Shown: positions 24,670 to 33,121, counted from the first letter of the stretch. The stretch: DNA of 64,000 bases from Kocuria sp. p3-SID1428 (GCF_025149945.1 NZ_JALXVH010000005.1:28040-92039), one strand, 5' to 3'. Notes: a model not told the origin generated them from the sequence alone. Program-made: numbers and translations.

Positions 24670-24702
24670 GCGGGACGGGCCGGAATCGGCTGGCAGCGGT
24701 TC

Positions 24703-26019
24703 TCAGGAGTCCTCGCGCTCCTCGTCGGACACGCGAGGGACGGAGCCGGTGGGGACGGCGTCGACGTCGGGGCGCCTGAGGGTGTCCATCACGGGGGTCC
24801 AGGCCAGCGCGGCCACACCCATCAGCACGCCGGAGACCAGGAAGGCCGGGCCGAAGCCGGCGGCATCCACGAGGGCCCCGGCCAGGATCGGGCCCAGGAT
24901 CTGCCCGGCGTCCTGGCTCATCTGGAATCGCGAGAGCACGGTGCCGCCGGAGCGCTGCGGGCCGATGACATCGGCCACGGCCGCCTGCTGCCCCGGATTG
25001 AGGGTTCCGGAGCCCACTCCGGAGAGGAAGGAGGCCACCGCGAAGATCCACACGCTGTCCGTGAACCCGATGACCGCCGTCATCACGCCGGCCAGCACCA
25101 GTCCGCTGATCACCAGCGGCTTGCGGCCCACGGAGTCGGAGATCCGGCCCGAGAACGACAGCGCCACGGCGGAGCCGGCGGCGAACACCGTCAGCGCGAG
25201 GCCGGACAGGGCAGGTCCGGCGCCGAAGGCGGCGGAGGCGATCAGCGGGATCAGCGCCACGCGGATGCCCATGGAGGTCCATCCGTTGGCGAAGCCCGAG
25301 ACCAGCGAAGCCCGATACGCGCCGAACTGCCAGGCCTCGCGGAAGCTCATGCGCACCTGGGCCTTGGAGGCCGCGCGATCCTGCAGCGACTGCGGGGGGA
25401 TCTGCCAGAAGACCACACCGGCGGCCAGCAGGATCGCGGCCCCGTAGATGAGGAACGGCGCCTGCATGCCGAATCCCGCCAGCAGCCCGCCGATCACCGG
25501 CCCCAGGATCCCGCCGATGAGGAACGTGGAGGCGTACATGCCCGAGATCCGCCCGCGCGAATCCGGCGGCGCCAGGCGCACGATCAGGCCCATGGCGGAG
25601 ACGGTGAACATGGTGGAGCCGAGTCCGCCCAGGCCGCGGAAGACCAGCAGCTGCCAGTAGGAGCCGGCGAACGCCGTGGCGAACGACGACAGCGCCACGA
25701 TCACCAGGCCGATGAGATAGGTCCGGCGCTCGCCGATCCGATCCAGGATGCGACCGCCGGCCGGGGCGAAGATCAGCCGGCAGAACGCGAAGGCCGAGAC
25801 CACCGCTGAGGCGGCGGCCACCCCCACGCCGAAGCTGGAGGCGTACTGGGGCAGGACCGGAGCCACCAGGCCGTAGCCGACGGCGATCGCGAAGGCGGCG
25901 GCGATCAGCACCAGGATCTCCCGGGGCACCGGGGTCCGGGCAGGAGACTTCGATCGCGACGACCGGTCGGAGGACCTGCGCGCAGCGGGGTCCGGGGACG
26001 AAGAGGAGGAGGCCATCAC
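24703..26019 (-). CDS. MFS transporter, multidrug-efflux type
   Basis: A 438-residue major facilitator with about twelve membrane segments after a charged N-terminal tail of roughly 35 residues. The loop 2-3 signature appears as GGRILDRIGERRTYLIG near 87-103 and RGLGGLGSTMFTVSAMGLI follows in helix 4. This fits drug/H+ antiporters, but the substrate is unknown. Starts are GTG 26019 or ATG 26016; TAGACT ends 6 bases before the GTG and no Shine-Dalgarno is seen. It is divergent from ftsY and convergent with smc, so it sits as a single-gene insertion between smc and ftsY. Confidence 0.88.
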   Translation of the reverse strand: MMASSSSSPDPAARRSSDRSSRSKSPARTPVPREILVLIAAAFAIAVGYGLVAPVLPQYASSFGVGVAAASAVVSAFAFCRLIFAPAGGRILDRIGERRTYLIGLVIVALSSFATAFAGSYWQLLVFRGLGGLGSTMFTVSAMGLIVRLAPPDSRGRISGMYASTFLIGGILGPVIGGLLAGFGMQAPFLIYGAAILLAAGVVFWQIPPQSLQDRAASKAQVRMSFREAWQFGAYRASLVSGFANGWTSMGIRVALIPLIASAAFGAGPALSGLALTVFAAGSAVALSFSGRISDSVGRKPLVISGLVLAGVMTAVIGFTDSVWIFAVASFLSGVGSGTLNPGQQAAVADVIGPQRSGGTVLSRFQMSQDAGQILGPILAGALVDAAGFGPAFLVSGVLMGVAALAWTPVMDTLRRPDVDAVPTGSVPRVSDEEREDS

Positions 26020-26025
26020 CAGCGC

Positions 26026-26031
26026 AGTCTA
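26026..26031 (-). promoter_or_regulatory. -10 hexamer TAGACT for the MFS gene
   Basis: On the minus strand TAGACT ends 6 bases before GTG 26019 with no ribosome-binding site. It favours GTG as a leaderless start. Confidence 0.5.
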
Positions 26032-26101
26032 GGAGAAGGCGCTGACGCCGCAGGCGCGTGCGGGCACCGGCCCTCGGCGGCCCCCGCCGAATCGTGGTGC
26101 A

Positions 26102-27271
26102 ATGGGGGACGTGGACCAGATACTCGCTCAGATCCCTGTCTTCGTGTACGTGCTGATCGCCGTGGTGGTGCTGGCGCTGCTGGGCTTCGTGCTGCTGCGC
26201 GGGCCCAAGGCGCCTCCCGGCGGCTACGACTCGACCCGAGACGCCGATGACCCGGCGCCGGGCGCTGCCGGCGACGGCTCGGGTGAGCATGCCCGGGCCG
26301 GAGGGGCAACCGCGACCGAGGCCAAGGCGCCGACGCTGGACACCCCCGAATCCGCCGGCTCCCGCATGGCGCGCCTGCGCGGGCGCCTGGCCAAGTCCAA
26401 CAACGTGTTCGGCCGCGGTCTGCTGGCGCTGCTGTCCCGCGATCACATCGACCAGGACGTCTGGGACGAGATCGAGGAGACGCTGCTTATGGCGGACCTC
26501 GGCACCGACGCCTCAATGGAGCTCGTCGAGAACCTCCAGGTGCGGGTCAAGGCCGAGGGCACGCAGGATCCGAACCACGTGCGGGCCATGCTGCGCGAGG
26601 AGCTGCTCAAGCTCGTCGACCCGTCCATGGACCGCTCCCTGGCCGTGACCCGCAAGGGCGACACCCCGGCCGTGATGCTCGTGGTGGGCGTCAACGGTGT
26701 GGGCAAGACCACGACCGTGGGCAAGCTGGCGCGCGTGCTCGTGGCCGAGGACAAGGACGTCATGCTCGGTGCGGCCGACACGTTCCGCGCCGCGGCCGCG
26801 GATCAGCTGCAGACCTGGGGCAACCGCGTGGGCGTGCCGACCGTGCGCTCTGACGTGGAGGGCGCCGATCCCGCCTCCGTGGCCTTCGATGCCGTGAAGA
26901 CCGGCATCGACTCGGAGGTCGACGTCGTCATGATCGACACGGCCGGGCGCCTGCAGAACAAGGCGGGGCTCATGGACCAGCTCGGCAAGATCAAGCGCGT
27001 GGTGCAGAAGGCCGCCGAGGTCGACGAGGTCCTGCTGGTCATCGACGCTACGACCGGGCAGAACGGCATGACGCAGGCCAAGGTCTTCTCCGAGGCCGTG
27101 AACGTGACCGGCATCGTGCTCACCAAGCTCGACGGCACCGCCAAGGGCGGCATCGTCGTGGCGATCCAGCGCGCGCTGGGCGCTCCGGTCAAGCTCATCG
27201 GCCTGGGCGAGGGCGCCGATGACCTCGCCCCGTTCGACGCCGAGCAGTTCGTGGACGCCCTGCTCGAGTAG
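26102..27271 (+). CDS. ftsY: Signal recognition particle receptor FtsY
   Basis: Membrane-associated SRP GTPase that receives the ribosome-Ffh complex at the translocon. The 389-residue product starts with a membrane segment (about 10-33), then a low-complexity linker and the NG domain. G-domain motifs are GVNGVGKTTTVGKLA near 197-211, LGAADTFRAAAADQL, DTAGRLQNKAGLM near 278, and TKLDGTAKGG near 340. Starts are ATG 26102 or GTG 26111; TGCAAT ends 7 bases before the GTG and overlaps the ATG, so GTG may be right. A strong hairpin follows the stop. Confidence 0.95.
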   Translation: MGDVDQILAQIPVFVYVLIAVVVLALLGFVLLRGPKAPPGGYDSTRDADDPAPGAAGDGSGEHARAGGATATEAKAPTLDTPESAGSRMARLRGRLAKSNNVFGRGLLALLSRDHIDQDVWDEIEETLLMADLGTDASMELVENLQVRVKAEGTQDPNHVRAMLREELLKLVDPSMDRSLAVTRKGDTPAVMLVVGVNGVGKTTTVGKLARVLVAEDKDVMLGAADTFRAAAADQLQTWGNRVGVPTVRSDVEGADPASVAFDAVKTGIDSEVDVVMIDTAGRLQNKAGLMDQLGKIKRVVQKAAEVDEVLLVIDATTGQNGMTQAKVFSEAVNVTGIVLTKLDGTAKGGIVVAIQRALGAPVKLIGLGEGADDLAPFDAEQFVDALLE

Positions 27272-27295
27272 GCCCCTGGTGTGATCCCACAGATC

Positions 27296-27346
27296 GAGTG
27301 GCCTCGCAGTGTCCGTCCAGCTCAGACGCACACTGCGGGGCCACTC
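27296..27346. terminator. 17-bp hairpin after ftsY, member of a dispersed repeat
   Basis: GAGTGGCCTCGCAGTGT (27296-27312) pairs with ACACTGCGGGGCCACTC (27330-27346) over 17 bp with one T-G wobble and a 17-base loop. It separates ftsY from the nitrogen operon. The right arm, with its preceding CAGACGCACACTGC, recurs near 49,313, so this terminator belongs to a repeat family. Confidence 0.7.
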
Positions 27347-27433
27347 GTCTTGTCTCCGCCGTAGTCAGGCCACGCGGACGCTGCTCGATGACCGCAGCCC
27401 CGTTCACATGCCCGACACGAACGAGCGCGTGTT

Positions 27434-27471
27434 GTCACACGCCGGAAACGACGGTGCGACGCCGGTGACTC
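27434..27471 (+). promoter_or_regulatory. GlnR-type operator upstream of amtB
   Basis: The sequence reads GTCAC-N6-GAAAC-N6-GCGAC-N6-GACTC. The first half matches the GlnR consensus gTnAC-N6-GaAAC exactly and the second half is a weaker copy at the expected 22-base period. It lies 63 bases before the amtB ATG. GlnR is the nitrogen regulator of Streptomyces and Mycobacterium; binding here is inferred. Confidence 0.6.
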
Positions 27472-27533
27472 ATGACCTCGCTTGACTCGTGTGCAGCGCC
27501 CGAGAGGGCCCGAGAAGCGAGGAGAGACTGACG

Positions 27534-28856
27534 ATGGATGAGACGACGCTGAGCGCGGTCGATGTGTGGACCGTGGTCGCCAGCGCCATGGTGCTGCTGA
27601 TGACACCGGGACTGGCCCTGTTCTATGGGGGCATGACCCGTGCCAAGGGCGTGCTGAACATGATGATGATGTCCTTCGCCGCCCTGGGTCTGGTGATCCC
27701 GGTGTGGATCCTGTGGGGGTGGTCGATCTCCGGCGGCGAGCCCATCCTGGGAGGCCTGGCGGGCAGCCCTCTGCAGGCGCCGGGGCTGGAGGACCTGATC
27801 GGCACGAGCGACCTGCTGGGCGTCGCGTTCTCCTGCACGTTCGCGATCATCTCGGTCGCGCTGATCTCCGGTGCGGTCGCGGATCGCATGCGCTTCAGCG
27901 CCTGGCTGCTGTTCGTGCCGGTGTGGACCACCTTGGTCTACGCGCCGCTGGCGTTCATGGTCTGGGGCGGCGGCCTGCTGGGTGCCGACGGCGCGATCGG
28001 TGCGCGCTTCGGCGAGGCGATCGACTTCGCCGGAGGCCTGGTGGTGCACATCAACGCCGGCGTGGCGGCGCTGATCCTGATCCTGCTGATCGGCCCGCGA
28101 CAGGGATTCGGGAAGGACTCGGGCCAGCGCCCGCACAACCTCCCCCTGGTCATGCTCGGCGCGGCCCTGCTGTGGTTCGGCTGGTTCGGCTTCAACGTCG
28201 GTGCTGCGGCCACCCCCGAGCAGGCAGGGCTGATCCTGATCAACACCATGGGTGCTCCGGCCACGGCCATGCTGGGCTGGCTGCTGGTCGAGCGGGTCCG
28301 CGACGGCCACCCGACCTCCCTGGGCGCGGCCTCCGGCGCGGTGGCCGGGCTGGTCGCCATCACGCCCGCCTGCGCCGACGTCTCCCCGTTCTGGGCCATG
28401 GTCCTGGGACTCGTCGCCGGCATGTGCTCGGCGGTGGCCGTGGCGCTGAAGTACCGCATGGGCATGGACGACTCGCTGGATGTCATCGGCGTCCACCTGG
28501 TCTCCGGCATCGTGGGGACCGTGGCCCTGGGCTTCATCGCGATCCCGTCCGCGGAGTCGGCAGGCGGGCTGTTCTACGGCGGCGGGCTGGCGCTGCTGGG
28601 CACGCAGGTGATCGCCACGGTCGTCTCGGTCATCTACTGCTCCGTCGTGACTCTCGTCATCGCCCTGGTGATCCGCGCGTTCGTCGGCCTGCGGATCACG
28701 GCGGAGGCGGAGATCGAGGGCATCGACATCACCGAGCACGCGGAGTCCGGCTACAACCTCGCGGGCGATGCCTCCGGCTCGTTCCGCCCCCGTCGCCCGG
28801 TCCCGGGCAGCCTCGAGGACGTCATCGAGCGTCAGAAGAAGGAGCAGCGCGCATGA
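27534..28856 (+). CDS. amtB: Ammonium transporter
   Basis: Membrane channel for ammonium/ammonia of the Amt family. The 440-residue product has eleven predicted membrane segments. Family motifs include GLALFYGGMTRAKGVLNMMM near 25-44, FAIISVALISGAVADRMRF near 103-121, VVHINAGVAALI near 170 with the pore histidine, and WFGWFGFNVGAA near 213. GAGGAGAG lies 7 bases before the ATG. A GlnR-type operator lies upstream. Its stop overlaps the glnK start, the usual operon in which GlnK gates the channel. Confidence 0.95.
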   Translation: MDETTLSAVDVWTVVASAMVLLMTPGLALFYGGMTRAKGVLNMMMMSFAALGLVIPVWILWGWSISGGEPILGGLAGSPLQAPGLEDLIGTSDLLGVAFSCTFAIISVALISGAVADRMRFSAWLLFVPVWTTLVYAPLAFMVWGGGLLGADGAIGARFGEAIDFAGGLVVHINAGVAALILILLIGPRQGFGKDSGQRPHNLPLVMLGAALLWFGWFGFNVGAAATPEQAGLILINTMGAPATAMLGWLLVERVRDGHPTSLGAASGAVAGLVAITPACADVSPFWAMVLGLVAGMCSAVAVALKYRMGMDDSLDVIGVHLVSGIVGTVALGFIAIPSAESAGGLFYGGGLALLGTQVIATVVSVIYCSVVTLVIALVIRAFVGLRITAEAEIEGIDITEHAESGYNLAGDASGSFRPRRPVPGSLEDVIERQKKEQRA

Positions 28857-29191
28857 AGCTCGTCGTCGCCGTCATCCGGCAGGAGAAGTTCGCCGACGTC
28901 AAGGACGCGCTGGCCGCGTTCGGGATCCAGGGCATGACCGTCACCAACGTCCACGGCTACGGCCGCCAGCGAGGGCACTCCGAGGTCTACCGCGGTGCGG
29001 AGTACTCGGTGGACCTCATCGAGAAGACCCGCCTGGAGCTGGTCGTCACGGACCAGCAGGCCCACGAGGTCGTCGACGCGATCGCCGCTGCCGCCACCAC
29101 GGGCCGGGCGGGCGACGGCAAGGTCTGGGTCACCCCCGTGGAGGAGGTCGTGCGGCTGCGCACGGGGGAGGGCGGCGAGTCAGCTGTCTGA
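28853..29191 (+). CDS. glnK: Nitrogen regulatory protein P-II (GlnK)
   Basis: Trimeric signal protein that senses ATP/ADP and 2-oxoglutarate and blocks AmtB when nitrogen is plentiful. At 112 residues it has the family length. The T-loop is YGRQRGHSEVYRGAEY, with the modifiable Tyr51 in place, and the C-terminal GDGKVWVTPVEEVVRLRTGE matches the ATP-site signature. Near the N-terminus RQEKF replaces the more usual KPxK. The start overlaps the amtB stop. The modifying enzyme GlnD normally follows in actinobacteria, but here the next gene is ffh. Confidence 0.95.
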   Translation: MKLVVAVIRQEKFADVKDALAAFGIQGMTVTNVHGYGRQRGHSEVYRGAEYSVDLIEKTRLELVVTDQQAHEVVDAIAAAATTGRAGDGKVWVTPVEEVVRLRTGEGGESAV

Positions 29192-29304
29192 ACACGTCCC
29201 GCAGGCGCTTCAGCGCACGGCGTCAGGAGCCGAGCATGTGCGGACAGCGGGCATTGCTACCCTGGAGCACTGATCCGGTGCGCACTGCGCACCCCCAGGG
29301 GCGA

Positions 29305-29334
29305 CGACGGCGCGGCCACCTGGTCGCGCCGTCG
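29305..29334 (+). promoter_or_regulatory. Perfect 10-bp hairpin in the glnK-ffh gap
   Basis: CGACGGCGCG (29305-29314) pairs with CGCGCCGTCG (29325-29334), and the stem can extend inward through CCA/TGG. It lies 58 bases before the ffh start, downstream of a possible -10 (TACCCT, 29258-29263). It may end the glnK transcript or act as an attenuator or leader stem for ffh. There is no U-tract. Confidence 0.5.
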
Positions 29335-29392
29335 ACGCGCGTCCAGGCCCGCCCGCCGCCCCAGACCATCGAAGATCCACAGCGAGGACCAC

Positions 29393-31024
29393 GTGTTCAA
29401 CTCCCTCTCCGACCGCTTGACCGCGACGTTCAAGAACCTGCGCGGGAAGGGCAAGCTCTCCGAGGCGGATGTCGATGCCACCGTGCGCGAGATCCGCCGC
29501 GCGCTGCTCGACGCCGACGTCGCCGTGCCCGTGGTCCGCGAGTTCACCGCCGCCGTCAAGGAGCGCGCGCTGTCGGCCGAGGTCAACGAGGCGCTGAACC
29601 CGGGCCAGCAGGTCGTGAAGATCGTCAACGACCAGCTCCAGGAGATCCTGGGCGGTCAGACCCGGCGCATCCGCATGGCCAAGACCGGGCCTACGATCAT
29701 CATGCTCGCGGGCCTGCAGGGCGCCGGCAAGACCACCCTGGCCGGCAAGCTCTCGCACTGGCTCAAGGGCCAGGGCCACCGCCCGCTGCTCGTGGCCTCC
29801 GACCTCCAGCGCCCCAACGCCGTGACCCAGCTGAAGGTCGTGGGCGAGCGCGCCGGCGTGCCGGTGTGGGCTCCGCATCCGGGCACCACCTCCGAGTTCG
29901 ACGACCCCACGGGCGATCCCGTCCAAGTGGCTCGCGAGGGTGTGGAGCACGCCCGCTCCAAGCTCTACGACGTCGTCATCGTGGACACCGCCGGCCGCCT
30001 GGGCGTGGACCAGCCCCTGATGCGCCAGGCCCGCGACATCCGCGACGCCGTGCAGCCGGACGAGGTCCTGTTCGTCATCGACGCCATGATCGGCCAGGAC
30101 GCGGTCCAGACCGCCCAGGCCTTCAACGAGGGCGTGGACTTCACCGGCGTGGTGCTCTCCAAGCTCGACGGCGACGCCCGCGGCGGCGCCGCCCTGTCGG
30201 TGGCCTCGGTGACCGGCAAGCCCATCATGTTCGCCTCCACCGGCGAGGGCGTGAAGGACTTCGAGCAGTTCCACCCGGATCGCATGGCCTCGCGCATCCT
30301 CGACATGGGCGATGTCATGACCCTGATCGAGCAGGCCGAGAAGACCTGGGATCAGGCCGAGGCCCGGAAGATGGCCAAGAAGTTCGCCGATCAGGAGGAC
30401 TTCACCTTCGAGGACTTCCTGGCCCAGATGCAGCAGCTCAAGAAGATGGGCTCCATGAAGAAGCTGCTCGGCATGATGCCGGGCATGGCCGGGATGCGCG
30501 AGCAGCTCGAGAACTTCGACGAGTCCGCGCTGACCCGCATCGAGGCCATCATCCAGTCCATGACCCCGCACGAGCGGGTGGCGCCCAAGATCATGAACGG
30601 CTCGCGCCGCGCGCGCATCGCCAAGGGCTCCGGGGCCACCGTGCAGGAGGTCAACCAGCTCATGGAGCGCTTCGGGCAGGCGCAGAAGATGATGCGCAAG
30701 ATGTCCCAGGGCAAGGGCATGCCGAACCTCCCGGGCATGGGCGGCGGCGCACCGGGCATGGGTCCGCAGGGCGGCAATCCCATGGCCGGCATGCAGGGGA
30801 TGCAGGGCATGCAGGGTCTGCCGGGAGGCGGCGGCGGGAAGTCCTCCAAGTCCAAGGCCAAGAAGAAGGGCTCGCGCTCGGGCAACCCTGCCAAGCGCGC
30901 GCAGGAGGCGGCCGCGGCGCAGAACCGCTCGAAGGCCCCCACGGGCTCGTCGTTCGGGCAGGCGCAGCAGTCCGAGCAGAACCTCAAGGACCTGCCCAAG
31001 GGGTTCGAGAAGTTCCTCAAGTGA
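29393..31024 (+). CDS. ffh: Signal recognition particle protein Ffh
   Basis: GTPase that binds signal sequences and 4.5S RNA and delivers ribosomes to FtsY. The 543-residue product starts FNSLSDRLTATFKNLRGKGK. G-domain motifs are GLQGAGKTTLAGKL near 105-118, DTAGRLGVDQPLM near 198, and SKLDGDARGGAAL near 256. The methionine-rich M domain (about 300-440) is followed by a Gly/Met tail (MQGMQGMQGLPGGGGG) and a basic KSKAKKKGSR stretch, longer than in most families. The GTG start has AGCGAGGA upstream. The 200-base gap before it, where glnD would be expected, holds a hairpin and no ORF. Confidence 0.96.
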   Translation: MFNSLSDRLTATFKNLRGKGKLSEADVDATVREIRRALLDADVAVPVVREFTAAVKERALSAEVNEALNPGQQVVKIVNDQLQEILGGQTRRIRMAKTGPTIIMLAGLQGAGKTTLAGKLSHWLKGQGHRPLLVASDLQRPNAVTQLKVVGERAGVPVWAPHPGTTSEFDDPTGDPVQVAREGVEHARSKLYDVVIVDTAGRLGVDQPLMRQARDIRDAVQPDEVLFVIDAMIGQDAVQTAQAFNEGVDFTGVVLSKLDGDARGGAALSVASVTGKPIMFASTGEGVKDFEQFHPDRMASRILDMGDVMTLIEQAEKTWDQAEARKMAKKFADQEDFTFEDFLAQMQQLKKMGSMKKLLGMMPGMAGMREQLENFDESALTRIEAIIQSMTPHERVAPKIMNGSRRARIAKGSGATVQEVNQLMERFGQAQKMMRKMSQGKGMPNLPGMGGGAPGMGPQGGNPMAGMQGMQGMQGLPGGGGGKSSKSKAKKKGSRSGNPAKRAQEAAAAQNRSKAPTGSSFGQAQQSEQNLKDLPKGFEKFLK

Positions 31025-31065
31025 TCCCGCACCGGCCGCTGCGGCGCTGAGCGAAAGGCACCACC

Positions 31066-31548
31066 ATGTCGTCCTACCTCCCCGAGAACGAGCTCAGGCA
31101 GTTCATCGACTCCCTGCCGACCCGGCGCCTGGCGTCCGCGGCGCTGATCCGGGACCCGCGTGGCCGGGTGCTGATCGTCGAGCCGAACTACCGCGACGGC
31201 TGGACCCTGCCCGGCGGCACGGTCGAGGCCGGGGAGGATCCCCGCACCGGCTGCTTCCGCGAGGTCGTGGAGGAGATCGGGCTGCACCTGCCGGAGGGTC
31301 GCCTGCTGGTGGTGGCCCACGGGCTCTCCGCCGGGATCTGGGGAGACTCGGTCGCCTTCCTCTACGACGGCGGTGTGATCCCGGCCGAGACCGAGATCAC
31401 CCTGCAGGAGGAGGAACTGGACAGCCACCGCTGGGTCGAGCCCACGCAGATCCCGGGATACATGGGCGAGCGCATGGGACGGATGATCCTCAGCGGGCTC
31501 GAGCAGCTCGACACGGGCGGAGTGGCCGAGTTCGTGCTCGGCGGCTGA
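31066..31548 (+). CDS. NUDIX hydrolase
   Basis: A 160-residue hydrolase of nucleoside diphosphates linked to another group. The Nudix box is intact: GGTVEAGEDPRTGCFREVVE then EIGL, near residues 46-69, fitting Gx5Ex7REUxEExGU. The metal-binding glutamates are present, so it should be active; the substrate is unknown. GAAAGG lies 7 bases before the ATG. It follows ffh by 41 bases on the same strand and may be co-transcribed. Confidence 0.88.
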   Translation: MSSYLPENELRQFIDSLPTRRLASAALIRDPRGRVLIVEPNYRDGWTLPGGTVEAGEDPRTGCFREVVEEIGLHLPEGRLLVVAHGLSAGIWGDSVAFLYDGGVIPAETEITLQEEELDSHRWVEPTQIPGYMGERMGRMILSGLEQLDTGGVAEFVLGG

Positions 31549-31633
31549 GGCCGAGTCGCCGAGCGGCTGAAGCGCCGTGCAGGCTCTCGGCGGAATCGGC
31601 TCTCGGTGCCGCGGGGCGGTGAGAGCGCGCAGG

Positions 31634-31639
31634 TAGCAT
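31634..31639 (+). promoter_or_regulatory. -10 hexamer TAGCAT for the unrecognised gene at 31647
   Basis: TAGCAT ends 7 bases before ATG 31647 and overlaps the alternative ATG at 31638, which argues for 31647 as a leaderless start. Confidence 0.5.
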
Positions 31640-31646
31640 GGCGCAC

Positions 31647-33053
31647 ATGACCACCCCCTCTTCCGAGCCCCAGCATCCGTCGTCCTCCGGCGCGGAGGGT
31701 GCCGAAGGAGCCGACGGCGCTGCCTCCGCCGGCCACGGCCGTCGACGCGCCGAGGCCCCGGTGGATCGCAAGACCTCCGCGCTGGACGGCTGGTCGGTGC
31801 TGCCGCTGGCCGTGCGGATCAGCGGCCGCAGCTCCGTTCCGGATGTCGAGCGCTCCGACCTGCTCGGCCCGGACACCGCCGATGCCGCCGAGATCGTGGG
31901 CTTCGTGCCCACGGCGCAGGGCATCCGCAAGGTGCTGGGCCATCACCGCGCCGTGGCCGCCGCCGCCGAGGGCGCCGACTACCTGCAGATCGCGGTGCTC
32001 GTCGACGACCAGGGCCGCACGGCCACCGTGGGCGAGCACGGCGCCGTCGTGGCCGGCCAGGGCGTGGAGGAGATCGCCGCCTCCGTCCACCGCATCACCG
32101 GCCAGACCCTCGAGCCGCAGCACCCGCGCCTGCACCGGGCGCTGATCCTGCACCTGGACGCCCCCGAGCTGCCGCTGCTGGCCAGCAGCGCAGGGGCCTC
32201 CTTCCGGGCGGTCAGCCGCGACGGCTGGTCCGTTCTCGTGCCCGAGGACGACGCCTCCTGGTGGGCCCTGCGCACCGGGCTGACCGGCACGGCCGTGGCC
32301 CTGGCCTCGGACGGGGCCGCCCGCTCCCTGGAGGTCCTGCTCGACGCCGCCGACGGCGTCGGCCGACACCCGCAGACCGCTCAGCCCGATCCCACGCGGA
32401 TCTCGGCCGAGACCTCCGGCGACCGGGCCGCCTGCGGGCTGTCCTGGGGCCCGGCCTGGTCCGCGGTCTCGATCGACGACGACGGCACCCCTGCCGCCCG
32501 GCTGACCCGGGAGGTCCTCGAGCTGTGCGATGCCGAGACCACCCAGATGCATGTCGAGTCGGTGGCCTCGGTCTTCGACCTGGACCCGGTGCAGACCATG
32601 CGGCTGCGCAACTACGTCGAGGGGGAGTCCTCCTCGCTGGTGCTGGAGTCCGTGCTGCAGCTGCTCGAGCTGCCCGTGCTGGCCGCCAAGATCGTCGAGG
32701 GGCAGAAGCCGCTGTCGGAGATCGAGGGGCTGGAGCGGTTCGAGCCCACCAGCATGCGTGAGGCCGTGATGCAGGGCCTGGGCCTGGAGCCCACCGACGA
32801 CAGCACCTTCTCCCGTCTGCAGGCCAGGCTGGCCGAGCGCCCGGAGATCCTCCTGGCCGTGGCCGGGGCGCAGACCGCGGTGGGCGTCGGCCTGGCTGCG
32901 CTGGGGCGTCGCGGGGGACGGGGCAGCCTGGTGCTCGGCACGCTGTCCGGGCTCGCGTTCACGGATGCGGCCTCGCTTTCGGGGCTCTACGCCGTGCTGC
33001 GCAGGCAGCGCCGCCGTCGAGACGGCAGGCGGCCCGGCCGATCGCACGACTGA
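31647..33053 (+). CDS. Protein of unknown function, 468 residues
   Basis: I do not recognise a family. The first 40 residues are Ser/Ala/Gly-rich, followed by a soluble mixed alpha/beta region to about 380 with several short acidic stretches. The C-terminal 70 residues hold two weakly hydrophobic stretches (ILLAVAGAQTAVGVGLAALG and SLVLGTLSGLAFTDAASLSG) and an Arg-rich end, so the tail may touch the membrane. There are no cysteine clusters or nucleotide-binding motifs. Codon use matches the neighbours and the frame is uninterrupted, so the gene is real. It lies alone between the Nudix gene and a sensor kinase, with a leaderless-type promoter of its own. Confidence 0.75.
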   Translation: MTTPSSEPQHPSSSGAEGAEGADGAASAGHGRRRAEAPVDRKTSALDGWSVLPLAVRISGRSSVPDVERSDLLGPDTADAAEIVGFVPTAQGIRKVLGHHRAVAAAAEGADYLQIAVLVDDQGRTATVGEHGAVVAGQGVEEIAASVHRITGQTLEPQHPRLHRALILHLDAPELPLLASSAGASFRAVSRDGWSVLVPEDDASWWALRTGLTGTAVALASDGAARSLEVLLDAADGVGRHPQTAQPDPTRISAETSGDRAACGLSWGPAWSAVSIDDDGTPAARLTREVLELCDAETTQMHVESVASVFDLDPVQTMRLRNYVEGESSSLVLESVLQLLELPVLAAKIVEGQKPLSEIEGLERFEPTSMREAVMQGLGLEPTDDSTFSRLQARLAERPEILLAVAGAQTAVGVGLAALGRRGGRGSLVLGTLSGLAFTDAASLSGLYAVLRRQRRRRDGRRPGRSHD

Positions 33054-33109
33054 GCGGCCGCTGCCGGCAGATCTGTCGCGCGACGGATCCGCCAGGACGC
33101 GGCAGGCGA

Positions 33110-33115
33110 TAGCGT
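33110..33115 (+). promoter_or_regulatory. -10 hexamer TAGCGT for the sensor kinase
   Basis: TAGCGT ends 6 bases before the GTG at 33122 and there is no Shine-Dalgarno, fitting a leaderless transcript. The same hexamer serves coaD. Confidence 0.5.
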
Positions 33116-33121
33116 GCTGGG

